A DNA stretch of 61,014 nucleotides from CAZWLD01 sp964634685 (GTDB lineage Bacteria > Bacillota_I > Bacilli_A > Acholeplasmatales > JAEDCM01): positions 1 to 61,014 of the forward strand of contig CAZWLD010000010.1 in NCBI GenBank assembly GCA_964634685.1. The letters run 5' to 3'. The notes beneath the pieces are model-generated. The model had not been told where the DNA came from. It worked only from the letters and a program-made list of their open reading frames with translations, and searched no databases. The first letter of the stretch is position 1. Each line of letters opens with the position of its first letter. This document shows, piece by piece, positions 25,414-34,559 of this stretch. The position numbers and the translations under genes are program-made.

Positions 25414-26748
25414 ATGAAAAGAAAAATTGACTCTTTTTTAAAAACTTGGAAAGATAAAGAAAAACATATGCCCTTGATAGTTAAAGGCGCAAGGCAAATT
25501 GGAAAAACTTATTCGATAATTAAGTTTGCCAATGAAAATTATAAAAACATCATTGAAATTAATTTTGCGGCTAATGAAGCCTTTATGACGATTTTTGATA
25601 ATGGATATGATGTTCAAAATATTGTCAAAAATATTTCATTAATTAATCCTGAATGGAATTTTGAAGCTGGTCAGACCTTAATTTTTTTTGATGAAATTCA
25701 ATTATGTGCTAAAGGTATGACCTCGCTAAAGCAATTCATGATAGATGGCCGATTCGATGTAATTTGTTCTGGATCTTTAATGGGTATTAATTATAATGAA
25801 ATAGAACTTAATAGTGTTGGGTATAAAGAAGAATATGACATGTTTTCTATGGATTTCGAGGAATTTTTGTGGGCAAAGGGCTACAAGGATGAACAAATCA
25901 ATGATTTGTTAGGACATATGCTAGAGCTAAATCCCTTTTCCACACTTGAAATGAAAATATATAAAGAATGCTTTTTTGATTATTTAATTACTGGGGGAAT
26001 GCCAGCAATTGTTTTAAAATATATTGAAAATAAAAACTTTTCTGGTCTATTAGGTATGCAAAAGCAATTATTAAAAGATTATGAAGAGGATATTACAAAA
26101 TATGCAAAGGGTATTGATAAGAGAAAAATTCTACACATTTATCGAAATATTCCTTATTTTTTAGCTAAAGAGAATAAGCGATATCAAATTACAAAAATCA
26201 CGAAGGATGCAAGGAATCGAGATTATATTGGGTGTTTTGAGTGGCTCTCAAATGCGGGAATAATTAATATGTGCTACTGTTTGAACGAGCCTAATCTTCC
26301 TTTGGTTGGCAATTATGACCTTACAAAATATAAGGTTTATTTTGGCGATACGGGATTATTGATTGCTTCCTTAGATGAAGAAGCCCAAAGAGATTTAAGA
26401 GAGAATCGAAACCTAAACACTTTTAAAGGAGCAATATATGAAAGTGTTGCTAGCGAAATTTTGAAAAAACAAGGATTCAAATTATTCTATTACAAGGATG
26501 ATCGCTCCCAAATTGAAATGGATTTTTTTGTAAGAGATAATAATAGCTTAATTCCTGTTGAAGTAAAGGCTAAGGATGGACCGACTCCTTCTTTGAATAA
26601 CTTACTAAATAAGGATAAATACGAAGATATTAAGTATGGCTTTAAATTTGGCGATAAAAATATTGGCTTCAATGGAAAGTTTTATACATTTCCTTATTTT
26701 ACAATGTTTTTGTTGAAAAGATTTATAAGAGAAAAAGAGATGCTATAG
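25414..26748 (+). CDS. AAA-type ATPase with DUF4143 (AAA_14) domain
   Basis: A 444-residue protein of the AAA_14/DUF4143 family. Walker A is GARQIGKTY (residues 25-33), Walker B is LIFFDEIQ (about 89-96), and a conserved CSGSLMG sensor (about 112-118) follows. The C-terminal DUF4143 part has YFGDTGLL and a nuclease-like end, VPVEVKAK-type (IPVEVKAKDG, about 391-400). These are widespread, strain-variable ATPases of unclear role. GAGGCG before the ATG supports the start. A second, minus-strand member is at 30538-31887. Confidence 0.85.
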   Translation: MKRKIDSFLKTWKDKEKHMPLIVKGARQIGKTYSIIKFANENYKNIIEINFAANEAFMTIFDNGYDVQNIVKNISLINPEWNFEAGQTLIFFDEIQLCAKGMTSLKQFMIDGRFDVICSGSLMGINYNEIELNSVGYKEEYDMFSMDFEEFLWAKGYKDEQINDLLGHMLELNPFSTLEMKIYKECFFDYLITGGMPAIVLKYIENKNFSGLLGMQKQLLKDYEEDITKYAKGIDKRKILHIYRNIPYFLAKENKRYQITKITKDARNRDYIGCFEWLSNAGIINMCYCLNEPNLPLVGNYDLTKYKVYFGDTGLLIASLDEEAQRDLRENRNLNTFKGAIYESVASEILKKQGFKLFYYKDDRSQIEMDFFVRDNNSLIPVEVKAKDGPTPSLNNLLNKDKYEDIKYGFKFGDKNIGFNGKFYTFPYFTMFLLKRFIREKEML

Positions 26749-26763
26749 TCATATTTCTATTTA

Positions 26764-26775
26764 TGAACATGTTCA
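26764..26775. promoter_or_regulatory. Perfect 12-bp palindrome upstream of the TrhA gene
   Basis: TGAACATGTTCA reads the same on both strands and lies 55 bp before the next start. It is operator-like, but half-site spacing does not fit the Gram-positive LexA box. Confidence 0.35.
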
Positions 26776-26829
26776 CATTTTTATAACATATTTCTATTGT
26801 ATTATTTAATACGATTTGAGGTAATATAT

Positions 26830-27537
26830 ATGGATGAATTAAAAATGCAAAAAAAACAAGAAAAAAAAGAGCGTAAGCTTGAAAAGAAAATGCGTATTCG
26901 CGAATTAAATCAACCGCCCCATCTCTCGGTCCTTGAAGAAATAGGGAATGCAGTGACACATGGAGTTGGGGCTATTTTAGCAATTGCCGGCTTGGTTTTG
27001 ATGTTAATTAAATCAGATACACCAATCAAAGCGTTGGCTTCTTGGGTTTATGGTTTAAGTATGTTTTTGATGATGCTTATGAGTTGTTTATACCATTCAT
27101 TTAAATATGGCTCAACGGTAAAGCGGATTTTTAGGAGATTTGATTATTCGTCGATTTATTTATTAATTGGTGGAACCTTTGCCCCATTGCTGCTTGTATA
27201 TTGTGGTGATGTGTTAGGCATTGTGTGGTTTATTATTCAATGGATATTGATTATCACCGGAATTACTATGGTAGGAGTCTTTGGCCCGGGAAGGCTAAAA
27301 TGGCTTCATTTTCCGCTTTACTTTACTTTAGGATGGAGTGGATTATATTTTGTGCCTAGTATGATTCATAATAATATGTCATTATTTATCGGTATTTTAA
27401 TTGGCGGACTCGTTTACACACTAGGAATGATTCCATTTTGTAAACGAGGAGTTAAAAGTGCCCATTTTATTTGGCATTTCTTTGTTTTAGCTGGGGCAAT
27501 TGTTCATTTTCTAGCAATTTTTTTGTTTGTTTATTGA
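26830..27537 (+). CDS. trhA: Hemolysin III / TrhA family membrane protein
   Basis: A 235-residue membrane protein with a highly charged N-terminal 30 residues (Lys/Glu-rich), then seven transmembrane helices of the PAQR/hemolysin III family. Conserved metal-site residues are seen: His in NAVTHG, SCLYHS, FDYSS with the Asp, and the C-terminal FIWHFFVLAGAIVHF. TrhA proteins maintain membrane fluidity. GAGGT nine bases before ATG 26830 sets the start. It is monocistronic, and a palindrome lies upstream. Confidence 0.88.
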   Translation: MDELKMQKKQEKKERKLEKKMRIRELNQPPHLSVLEEIGNAVTHGVGAILAIAGLVLMLIKSDTPIKALASWVYGLSMFLMMLMSCLYHSFKYGSTVKRIFRRFDYSSIYLLIGGTFAPLLLVYCGDVLGIVWFIIQWILIITGITMVGVFGPGRLKWLHFPLYFTLGWSGLYFVPSMIHNNMSLFIGILIGGLVYTLGMIPFCKRGVKSAHFIWHFFVLAGAIVHFLAIFLFVY

Positions 27538-27629
27538 TAATTTTATTGTATAATATTTATGTGTATCGTAAATTATTTCTACGATAATAAAATAAAGTTT
27601 ATATTTTATTTAAATTTCCGAAAAAAGAA

Positions 27630-27659
27630 TTGAGAAAACGGTTACCTATATGGTATAAT
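27630..27659 (+). promoter_or_regulatory. Promoter of the Cache-PAS-GGDEF gene
   Basis: TTGAGA (27630-27635) and TATAAT (27654-27659) with an 18-bp spacer, about 22 bases before the start. Upstream, ATCGTA and TACGAT (near 27564-27584) form a small inverted repeat. Confidence 0.6.
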
Positions 27660-27681
27660 TATATATGGAGGAGGCATTCGT

Positions 27682-29979
27682 ATGAAAAAGTTGAGAAATA
27701 TATTTATTGTATTAATTGCTTTAATTCTCATTTTCTGTTTTGCTTCAATAATCGTTTTTAGAAACAATATAGACAAAGCTAACGAAGAAAGTATTTCCAA
27801 GAAGATTGTTGAGATAAGCTCAATTAGCTATGACAAAATTTCTTTGAAAGTAAATGATGATTTACAAACCCTAGGGGCTATTGCATCACAAATAGCTACC
27901 TTTTCGGATTTTCAATCGGATGAGGCAATTCAATATGCTGCCCTTCAGGCTCAGAAATTAGATTATGAAAGAATTGTTATTGTTGATAAAGAAGGAAACG
28001 GTAAATTTAGTGGCATGAAAAAGGAATTGAATGTTTCTGATCGTGATTATTTTAAGAAAGCCATTAAAGGAGAAGCTCATATCTCAAAACCAATTAAATC
28101 TTACGTTACCGGAAAAATTTCGATTAGTGTTGCGACACCAATAATTAAGAATAATCAAGTTATCGGAATTATTTACGGGATTTTAGATTCTTCTTCGCTT
28201 TATAGTTATTTAGGATTAGGGTTGGATAACGTTTTGACATACGCATTTTCATTGCATGAGCCGATATCGGAAGAAGAATCAGTTATTGGATATGGCGAGT
28301 TTTTCATTAGTCGAAAAAATGATACCTTGGCTATGAATAGTGATATTATTACTGTTCTTAATTCCTTTGTTTTAGAAAAAGGATTAACAACAGACACTAT
28401 TATGGAGCAATTATCCTTGAATGGTGAAATGCAGTTTTCTTTTGAATATCAGGGAGAAAAATACTATGGTCATTTAAAATCCTTTGAAAAAAACGATTCC
28501 TGGTGCTTCTTTAATGTCATTTCTGAAAAATATGTTTCAGCATATGTGGATACAATCAATGAAATTGCTCAGAATTTAATTATAGTTTTAGGAATTAGCT
28601 TTAGTGCATTTTTGGTCATTATATCTTTCTTCTTTATTGTTACAGCTCATAAAATGAAAATTGCTACAGTTGGCGCTAAAAACAACGAAGAACGATTGAG
28701 ATTAGCTCTAGAGATATCCAAAAATATCGCTTTTGATTATGATTTTGAAAGCAAAGCTATTACTTATCAGTCAGCGAATTTTTCGACCTTCCAACCTCTT
28801 GATTTAAAGGGTCATATTCCTGAAGCTCTCTTTCAGCTAAATATAATTGATCAATGCTCAGCTGAAGAATTTAATAAAGCATTTGATAAATTGAAGAATA
28901 ATGAAGAAGAAAAGGTTTCTTGTGATTTCTTGGTTAATAAAATGGGCGAATCAGTGTGGTATCGTGTTAATGCGACCAATTTAGTAAAGCATAATCAACA
29001 TTTATGTACATGCAGCTTATATGATATTTCTGCCGAGAAAGCCGCTCAGGCCCGTGTTCTTCAGGAAAAGGAATATAAAAAGGCTATCAGCGAGCGGGCG
29101 ATGTTATCCTTTGATATTGATTTAGATACGCGAAGAGTCTTAAATGGTGGTAAAAAATTTATGGAAATGATTGAAGATTTCCGTGATTTAGATTATGAAA
29201 CTATTTTTAAATTCTTGCTTGAGAATAATACTCTCAAAGAAGATTTTGATCGATTATATGAATTCTTTAGTCAGAAGCATATGTGCAAGGAATTCTCTTT
29301 TGGACATGATTTCTTAGAAATTGAATTCCAAATGAAGAATGATGACAATAAATATTATTGGGTCAAGGCTTCTGTTCATATTGTCTTTGATATGGTTTCG
29401 AAGCATCGAATTATGTATGGATTAATTGATAATATCACCGAGCAAAAGAATCTTCATGATGAGCTTCAAAATAAGGCTGAAATTGATGAATTAACCCAAT
29501 TGATTAATCGAGCAAAAACGGTTCAGGTTGTCAATGATTACATTGCCAATAAGCGCCCTGGTGTTTATGGAGCCTTTATTATCCTTGATTTAGATAACTT
29601 TAAGATGGTTAATGATTCATATGGCCATATGGCTGGTGATGTTGTGTTAAAGGAATTTGCGGCTAATATTCGCAAGACTGTTAAGGCATATGATGATGTT
29701 GGCCGTTTAGGCGGCGATGAATTCGTTGTTTTAATGAAGGATTTTAAGACGATAGAAGATATTTATTCCCGTTGTAAAACTTTAAATGATTTATTATCTG
29801 TTGAGTTTACCTTTGGTGATTCGACATTTACCCAAAGATGTTCAATTGGAGTTACGATCATTGATAATGATACGAAGGATTTTGAAGAATTGTACAATAA
29901 TTCAGATCGTGCTTTATACACTTCTAAACGCAGTGGTAAATCGAAATATACCATTAGTGATAAACAAATGCCAGAATGA
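27682..29979 (+). CDS. Sensor diguanylate cyclase: Cache, PAS-like region, GGDEF
   Basis: A 765-residue membrane sensor. TM1 is at about residues 7-29. The extracellular Cache domain follows to about 295, with IVDKEGNGKFSG, SDRDYFKKAIKGEAHIS and ISVATPI typical of dCache_1. TM2 is at about 298-320. Two PAS-like regions span about 335-590. GGDEF comes last, with LDLDNFKMVNDSYGHMAGD and an intact RLGGDEF. The inhibitory RxxD position reads KAYD, so product inhibition may be weak. GGAGGAGG before ATG 27682 is strong. It senses an outside ligand and makes c-di-GMP. Confidence 0.9.
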   Translation: MKKLRNIFIVLIALILIFCFASIIVFRNNIDKANEESISKKIVEISSISYDKISLKVNDDLQTLGAIASQIATFSDFQSDEAIQYAALQAQKLDYERIVIVDKEGNGKFSGMKKELNVSDRDYFKKAIKGEAHISKPIKSYVTGKISISVATPIIKNNQVIGIIYGILDSSSLYSYLGLGLDNVLTYAFSLHEPISEEESVIGYGEFFISRKNDTLAMNSDIITVLNSFVLEKGLTTDTIMEQLSLNGEMQFSFEYQGEKYYGHLKSFEKNDSWCFFNVISEKYVSAYVDTINEIAQNLIIVLGISFSAFLVIISFFFIVTAHKMKIATVGAKNNEERLRLALEISKNIAFDYDFESKAITYQSANFSTFQPLDLKGHIPEALFQLNIIDQCSAEEFNKAFDKLKNNEEEKVSCDFLVNKMGESVWYRVNATNLVKHNQHLCTCSLYDISAEKAAQARVLQEKEYKKAISERAMLSFDIDLDTRRVLNGGKKFMEMIEDFRDLDYETIFKFLLENNTLKEDFDRLYEFFSQKHMCKEFSFGHDFLEIEFQMKNDDNKYYWVKASVHIVFDMVSKHRIMYGLIDNITEQKNLHDELQNKAEIDELTQLINRAKTVQVVNDYIANKRPGVYGAFIILDLDNFKMVNDSYGHMAGDVVLKEFAANIRKTVKAYDDVGRLGGDEFVVLMKDFKTIEDIYSRCKTLNDLLSVEFTFGDSTFTQRCSIGVTIIDNDTKDFEELYNNSDRALYTSKRSGKSKYTISDKQMPE

Positions 29980-29987
29980 TAGGTGGA

Positions 29988-30014
29988 GGAACTAGCTATT
30001 TCTAGTTCCTTTTC
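29988..30014 (+). terminator. Terminator after the sensor cyclase
   Basis: GGAACTAG (29988-29995) pairs with CTAGTTCC (30002-30009); TTTTCT follows. Confidence 0.85.
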
Positions 30015-30018
30015 TGTA

Positions 30019-30048
30019 TTGAAAGAAGTTATCGATTTGGTGTATAAT
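30019..30048 (+). promoter_or_regulatory. Promoter of the yqeY-like gene
   Basis: TTGAAA (30019-30024) and TATAAT (30043-30048), 18-bp spacer. Confidence 0.65.
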
Positions 30049-30068
30049 AAGGAAGGAGAGTGATAATT

Positions 30069-30494
30069 ATGTTATTTGATGATTTAAAAAAAGCCAATTT
30101 AATGGCAATGAAAAATAAAGATATGGTCGCAAAAGGAATTTTACCTGTTGTCATCAATAAGGCAATGCTTTTAAATATTGAATTAAAGGCAAAAAATCAA
30201 GAAATGGTTGATGCGGATGTTTTAAATATCATCCAAAAGGCAATCAAAGAATTAGATGATGAAATCTTGGCTTTTACAAATGCTAATCGAGCAGAAAAAG
30301 CTGAGGAGCTAAAAGCTCAACAGGATTATTTGCGTCAATATCTTCCAAAGCAATTGACTGCTGAAGAAATTAGAGAAGAAATAGCTAAATTAGCTGATAG
30401 GTCAGTTCCTAGCGTTATGAAGCATTTTAAAGCTAATTTCAATGGTCAATGTGATATGAAATTAGTAAATACAGTAGCAAAAGAATTCAACTAG
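30069..30494 (+). CDS. yqeY: GatB/YqeY domain protein
   Basis: A 141-residue YqeY protein, the stand-alone form of the tail domain of amidotransferase subunit GatB. It is all helical, with the family segments AKGILPVVINKAM, DEILAFTNANRAEKAEEL, LRQYLPKQLTAEEI and a final MKLVNTVAKEF. The protein is common in Bacillota near rpsU/tRNA genes; its role in tRNA-dependent amidation is suggested but unproven. AAGGAG at 30052-30057 points to ATG 30069 rather than GTG 30060. It is transcribed alone between two terminators. Confidence 0.87.
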   Translation: MLFDDLKKANLMAMKNKDMVAKGILPVVINKAMLLNIELKAKNQEMVDADVLNIIQKAIKELDDEILAFTNANRAEKAEELKAQQDYLRQYLPKQLTAEEIREEIAKLADRSVPSVMKHFKANFNGQCDMKLVNTVAKEFN

Positions 30495-30498
30495 TATT

Positions 30499-30536
30499 AA
30501 TAAACCTCCTTTGGTGTCGACTGAAGGAGGTTTATT
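30499..30536. terminator. Bidirectional terminator, yqeY / DUF4143 ATPase
   Basis: A perfect 13-bp stem, AATAAACCTCCTT (30499-30511) with AAGGAGGTTTATT (30524-30536). It serves both converging genes. Confidence 0.9.
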
Positions 30537-30537
30537 T

Positions 30538-31887
30538 CTAAAATAATAAATTTTCTGTTTCGGGATTGTTTTTAAAGAACATAATGTAATAAATTGGTAA
30601 ATAGGTGATTTTCCCTTTATGAGTAATGGTTCTTTCATTTGACAAAACATAAGCTTTTTTGATATGATAATCCTCATTTTGAACAAATGATGAAAGGGCA
30701 CTGTGGACGGTATAATCCTTGCCTGATTTAACTTCTATTGGCACACAAGATAAAGAGTTATAATCATCAATTAAATAATCAACTTCACCTTTATTTCGAT
30801 TGTCATAATAGAATAATTTATAACCGTGGGCAATTAATTCACTTGCGACAACACTTTCGTAAACTGAACCTAGATTAATACTTTCTTTATTGTCTAAAAT
30901 TGCCCGGATATTGTTACCGTATAGAGTGCTAGTAAGGATTCCAACATCGTTAAGATAAAGCTTAAGAAGGTTTTTCCCTGCGGATTCAATTAACGGAAAA
31001 ACTGGATTGGAAATTGCTTGAACATTTAAGGCAATACCAGAATTAATAAGATACTCAAATTCATCACTATAGTCGCCAAATACTTTTCCTTTTTTATTTT
31101 CAATTTTTTGAGCTATAACACGCTTTTTTTTATTTTCCATATTGGATGGAATAAGATCATAGATGTTTCTTATTTTTAATTTATTTGCTTGGTCGTATTT
31201 GGAAGCATCATTAGCATAATATTCGTGAATTTCATTTTGGAGTTCGCGGACAAGCTGAATGTTATGGCTTTCTAGATATGAATTCACGACATCAGGTAGT
31301 CCTCCCACCAGCAAATATTTTCGGAATAAGTCAAGTATTCTATTGTGCATTGCTTCATCTAATGGCTCTTCACTTTTGAATTTTTCATATATTTTAGATA
31401 TGGCAAATTCATTTAGCCCATTAGCATAGAGAAATTCCTCAAAATCGAGGGGAAACATTCGTATTTTTTTTATGCATCCCATAGGTATAGAAGTGGTTTG
31501 TGATAATGTAACACCTAACAATGACCCACTTGCGATATAAGTGAACCTTCCATCTTCGGAAAGGAACTTTAAAAGTGTGAGTAAATGAGGATATTCCTGT
31601 ATTTCATCGATAAAAATTAATGTGTTTTCTTTCTCTTTCATCTTATGTCCTTCGAGCATACTAACTTGAAGATAAAAATCCTCTATAGTTTTTACATCTG
31701 AAAAAAGATGGTCTCCTAATTTGTCTTCAACCATATTAATTTCAATATAGTTTTTAAATAACCTTTGACCAACATGGCGAATGATGAAGGTTTTTCCTAC
31801 CTGCCTTGCTCCATCGATAAGCAATATTTTTTTTGTATCACTTTTGAGATGTTCTTCAATTATTTTTTCAATTTTTCGAAAAAGCAT
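30538..31887 (-). CDS. AAA-type ATPase with DUF4143 (AAA_14) domain
   Basis: A 449-residue homologue of the ATPase at 25414-26748. Walker A is GARQVGKTF (about residues 26-34), Walker B LIFIDEIQ, sensor ASGSLLG, then the DUF4143 half with YLNDVGIL and the nuclease-like VPIEVKSGKD near residue 400. GAGGTGAT just upstream sets ATG at 31885-31887; a longer reading with 31 extra residues has no ribosome site. Function is unclear in the family. It is monocistronic, and the stop adjoins a bidirectional terminator. Confidence 0.85.
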   Translation of the reverse strand: MLFRKIEKIIEEHLKSDTKKILLIDGARQVGKTFIIRHVGQRLFKNYIEINMVEDKLGDHLFSDVKTIEDFYLQVSMLEGHKMKEKENTLIFIDEIQEYPHLLTLLKFLSEDGRFTYIASGSLLGVTLSQTTSIPMGCIKKIRMFPLDFEEFLYANGLNEFAISKIYEKFKSEEPLDEAMHNRILDLFRKYLLVGGLPDVVNSYLESHNIQLVRELQNEIHEYYANDASKYDQANKLKIRNIYDLIPSNMENKKKRVIAQKIENKKGKVFGDYSDEFEYLINSGIALNVQAISNPVFPLIESAGKNLLKLYLNDVGILTSTLYGNNIRAILDNKESINLGSVYESVVASELIAHGYKLFYYDNRNKGEVDYLIDDYNSLSCVPIEVKSGKDYTVHSALSSFVQNEDYHIKKAYVLSNERTITHKGKITYLPIYYIMFFKNNPETENLLF

Positions 31888-32127
31888 ACAATCACCTCTA
31901 TTTTGATTTTTCAATTGTATTTTAACATATATATATCTACTTTTCAATAATTTAACGGCTACAAAAAGACAACTTTTCAATTTTTATATAAATGAAAATG
32001 TAAAATTAGTTTTTACTGCATCATAATTTTGAAAATTATTGTCGCATATTTTTAAAAGTGTATTTTAATTTCATTATTTATATGGTAAAATTATACTGGT
32101 CTATAATATGTGGAAGGAGAAATTTAT

Positions 32128-32607
32128 ATGGCAGTTAAAGTTGATATTACACAAGAAAAACTTGATGAATTAATGGCTGTAATTGAGGAAAACAAAACCA
32201 AAAATGGCCCATTAATGCCAACTTTGCATGAAGCTCAAAGAATCTTTGGATGCATTCCTATTAGCATTCAAAAAATTATTTCTAAAGAATTAGGAATAAG
32301 TGTTTCTGAGATTAATGGTGTTGTAACATTTTATGCCCAATTTTCAACTGAGCCAAAGGGAAAACATGTTGTTAGTATTTGCTTAGGTACAGCATGCTAC
32401 GTTCGTGGAGCTCAAGAGATTATTAACGCTGTTACAAAAGAATTAAAGGTAAATGTTGGAGAAACTTCAGAAGATGGTATGTTCACTGTTGAAGCTACCC
32501 GTTGTATTGGTGCTTGCGGATTAGCGCCTGTATTTACAATCGATGGTGTTGTTCATGGAAATGCCACTGCTGCAAAGGCAAAAGAAGCAATCAAAGAGAT
32601 TTGCTAA
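32128..32607 (+). CDS. hydC: [FeFe] hydrogenase subunit, NuoE-like (HydC)
   Basis: A 159-residue thioredoxin-like [2Fe-2S] protein of the NuoE/24-kDa family. The four ligands are Cys85, Cys90 (CLGTACYVRGA) and Cys126, Cys130 (TRCIGACG). It is the small subunit of a trimeric HydABC hydrogenase that links NAD(P)H, ferredoxin and H2 in anaerobes. AAGGAG upstream fits ATG 32128. hydB follows after 48 bases and hydA after that, forming one operon. Confidence 0.9.
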   Translation: MAVKVDITQEKLDELMAVIEENKTKNGPLMPTLHEAQRIFGCIPISIQKIISKELGISVSEINGVVTFYAQFSTEPKGKHVVSICLGTACYVRGAQEIINAVTKELKVNVGETSEDGMFTVEATRCIGACGLAPVFTIDGVVHGNATAAKAKEAIKEIC

Positions 32608-32655
32608 AAAGGATTTTAGAAAAATTTATTTTTATACTTTAGAAAGGAAAAAACT

Positions 32656-34545
32656 ATGATAACTTTAGAAGATTTAAAAGCGATAAAGGAACGCGCAATC
32701 GTAAAAGTTGATATGCGTCAAAAGCATCAACCAGGACAAGCTATCAAAGCTAATGTAAAGCACCAAGTTTTATTATGTGGTGGTACTGGTTGTTTATCTT
32801 CTGGATCAAATACTTTAAAAGCAGAATTTGATAAGGTTTTAACTGAATTAGGAATTCGCAATGAAATTGATTTAGTTCAAACTGGTTGCTTCGGTCTTTG
32901 TGAAAAAGGACCAATCGTAATTGTTTATCCTGAAGAAACATTCTATTCTCACGTTCACGTTGAAGAAGTAAGACGTATTTGTGAAGAGCATTTATTAAAA
33001 GGAGAAATTCCTACTGATTTAGTCTTTAAGGAGACTGTTAATCCTGATGGTACAACTAAGGGATATAAAGAGATTCAATTCTACAGAAAGCAACAACGTG
33101 TTGCTTTAAGAAACTGTGGTATCATCAACCCAGTTGATATCGAAGAATACATTGCTCGTGATGGTTATTTTGCTTTAGCTGATGTTTTAGCAAACTATAC
33201 CCCAGAACAAGTAGTGGACACTGTTTTAAAATCCGGACTTCGCGGTCGTGGTGGAGGAGGATTCCCTACTGGTTTAAAATGGAAATTCTGCGCCGCTAAC
33301 CAAGCTGACCAAAAGTATATTTTATGTAATGCTGATGAAGGAGATCCAGGTGCATTTATGGACCGTTCAATTCTTGAGGGAGATCCAAACTCATTAGTTG
33401 AAGCTATGGCTATTGGTGGTTATGCCATCGGAGCTACTCAAGGATATGTATATATTCGTGCTGAATACCCTGTTGCGGTCGAAAGATTAGGCATCGCAAT
33501 CAAAGAAGCGCGTGAATTAGGAATCTTAGGAAAGAATATTTTTAATTCTGGATTTGATTTTGATATGGAAATTCGTCTAGGAGCAGGTGCTTTCGTTTGT
33601 GGTGAAGAAACAGCATTAATTGCTTCTATTGAAGGACAACGTGGTATGCCACGTAATAAACCACCTTTCCCTGCTAATAAAGGTTTATGGCAAAAGCCAA
33701 CAATAATTAACAATGTTGAAACATATGCTAATATTCCAGTTATTTTCCAAAAGGGTTGGGAATGGTTTAAAAACATGGGAACTGAAAAATCAGCTGGTAC
33801 AAAGGTTTTCGCTTTAGGTGGAAAAATCAATAACACTGGTTTAGTTGAAGTTCCAATGGGAACTACTCTCCGTGAAGTAATTTATGAAATTGGTGGCGGT
33901 ATTCCTCGTGGACGTAAATTTAAAGCCGTTCAAACCGGAGGTCCATCAGGAGGATGTATCACAGAAGAAAGTCTTGATACCCCAATCGATTTTGATAATC
34001 TTGTCGCTCTTGGCTCAATGATGGGTTCAGGAGGTATGATTGTTATGGATGAAGATAACTGTATGGTTGACGTTGCTCGTTTCTATCTTGACTTTACAGT
34101 TGATGAATCCTGTGGAAAATGTACTCCTTGTCGTGAAGGAACAAAGAGAATGTTAGAAATTCTTAATAAGATTTGTGATGGTAAGGGTACTCTTGAGGAC
34201 CTTGATACTCTCGAGTCTTTAGGTAAGATGATCAAAGAATCTTCTCTTTGTGGATTAGGTCAAACTGCACCTAACCCAGTATTATCAACATTAAAGCATT
34301 TCCGTAAGGAATATGAGGCTCATGTTGTTGATAAGAAATGTCCTGCTGGTGTTTGTACAGCATTAGTATCTTATCATATTACTGAAAAATGTATCGGTTG
34401 TGATATGTGTGCTAAGGCTTGTCCAGTAAATGCTATTAGCGGTGAAAAGAAACAACGTCATGTCATTGATCAATCAGTTTGTATTAAGTGTGGTTCTTGT
34501 CGTAAGGCCTGTCCACCAAAGATTCAAGCTGTTGTATTACAATAA
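32656..34545 (+). CDS. hydB: [FeFe] hydrogenase subunit, NuoF-like flavoprotein (HydB)
   Basis: A 629-residue diaphorase subunit. Order of domains: an N-terminal [2Fe-2S] thioredoxin-like domain (CGGTGC and TGCFGLC, residues about 35-85); the NuoF core with the FMN/NADH glycine motif GRGGGGFPTGLKW (about 196-208) and GAGAFVCGEETAL; a [4Fe-4S] site, SCGKCTPCREG, near 490; and a C-terminal pair of [4Fe-4S] motifs (CIGCDMCAKACP and CIKCGSCRKACP). This is the full bifurcating-type architecture. It binds NAD(P)H and passes electrons to HydA. AGAAAGGA before the ATG sets the start. Confidence 0.93.
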   Translation: MITLEDLKAIKERAIVKVDMRQKHQPGQAIKANVKHQVLLCGGTGCLSSGSNTLKAEFDKVLTELGIRNEIDLVQTGCFGLCEKGPIVIVYPEETFYSHVHVEEVRRICEEHLLKGEIPTDLVFKETVNPDGTTKGYKEIQFYRKQQRVALRNCGIINPVDIEEYIARDGYFALADVLANYTPEQVVDTVLKSGLRGRGGGGFPTGLKWKFCAANQADQKYILCNADEGDPGAFMDRSILEGDPNSLVEAMAIGGYAIGATQGYVYIRAEYPVAVERLGIAIKEARELGILGKNIFNSGFDFDMEIRLGAGAFVCGEETALIASIEGQRGMPRNKPPFPANKGLWQKPTIINNVETYANIPVIFQKGWEWFKNMGTEKSAGTKVFALGGKINNTGLVEVPMGTTLREVIYEIGGGIPRGRKFKAVQTGGPSGGCITEESLDTPIDFDNLVALGSMMGSGGMIVMDEDNCMVDVARFYLDFTVDESCGKCTPCREGTKRMLEILNKICDGKGTLEDLDTLESLGKMIKESSLCGLGQTAPNPVLSTLKHFRKEYEAHVVDKKCPAGVCTALVSYHITEKCIGCDMCAKACPVNAISGEKKQRHVIDQSVCIKCGSCRKACPPKIQAVVLQ

Positions 34546-34559
34546 GGGAGGACTAAATT

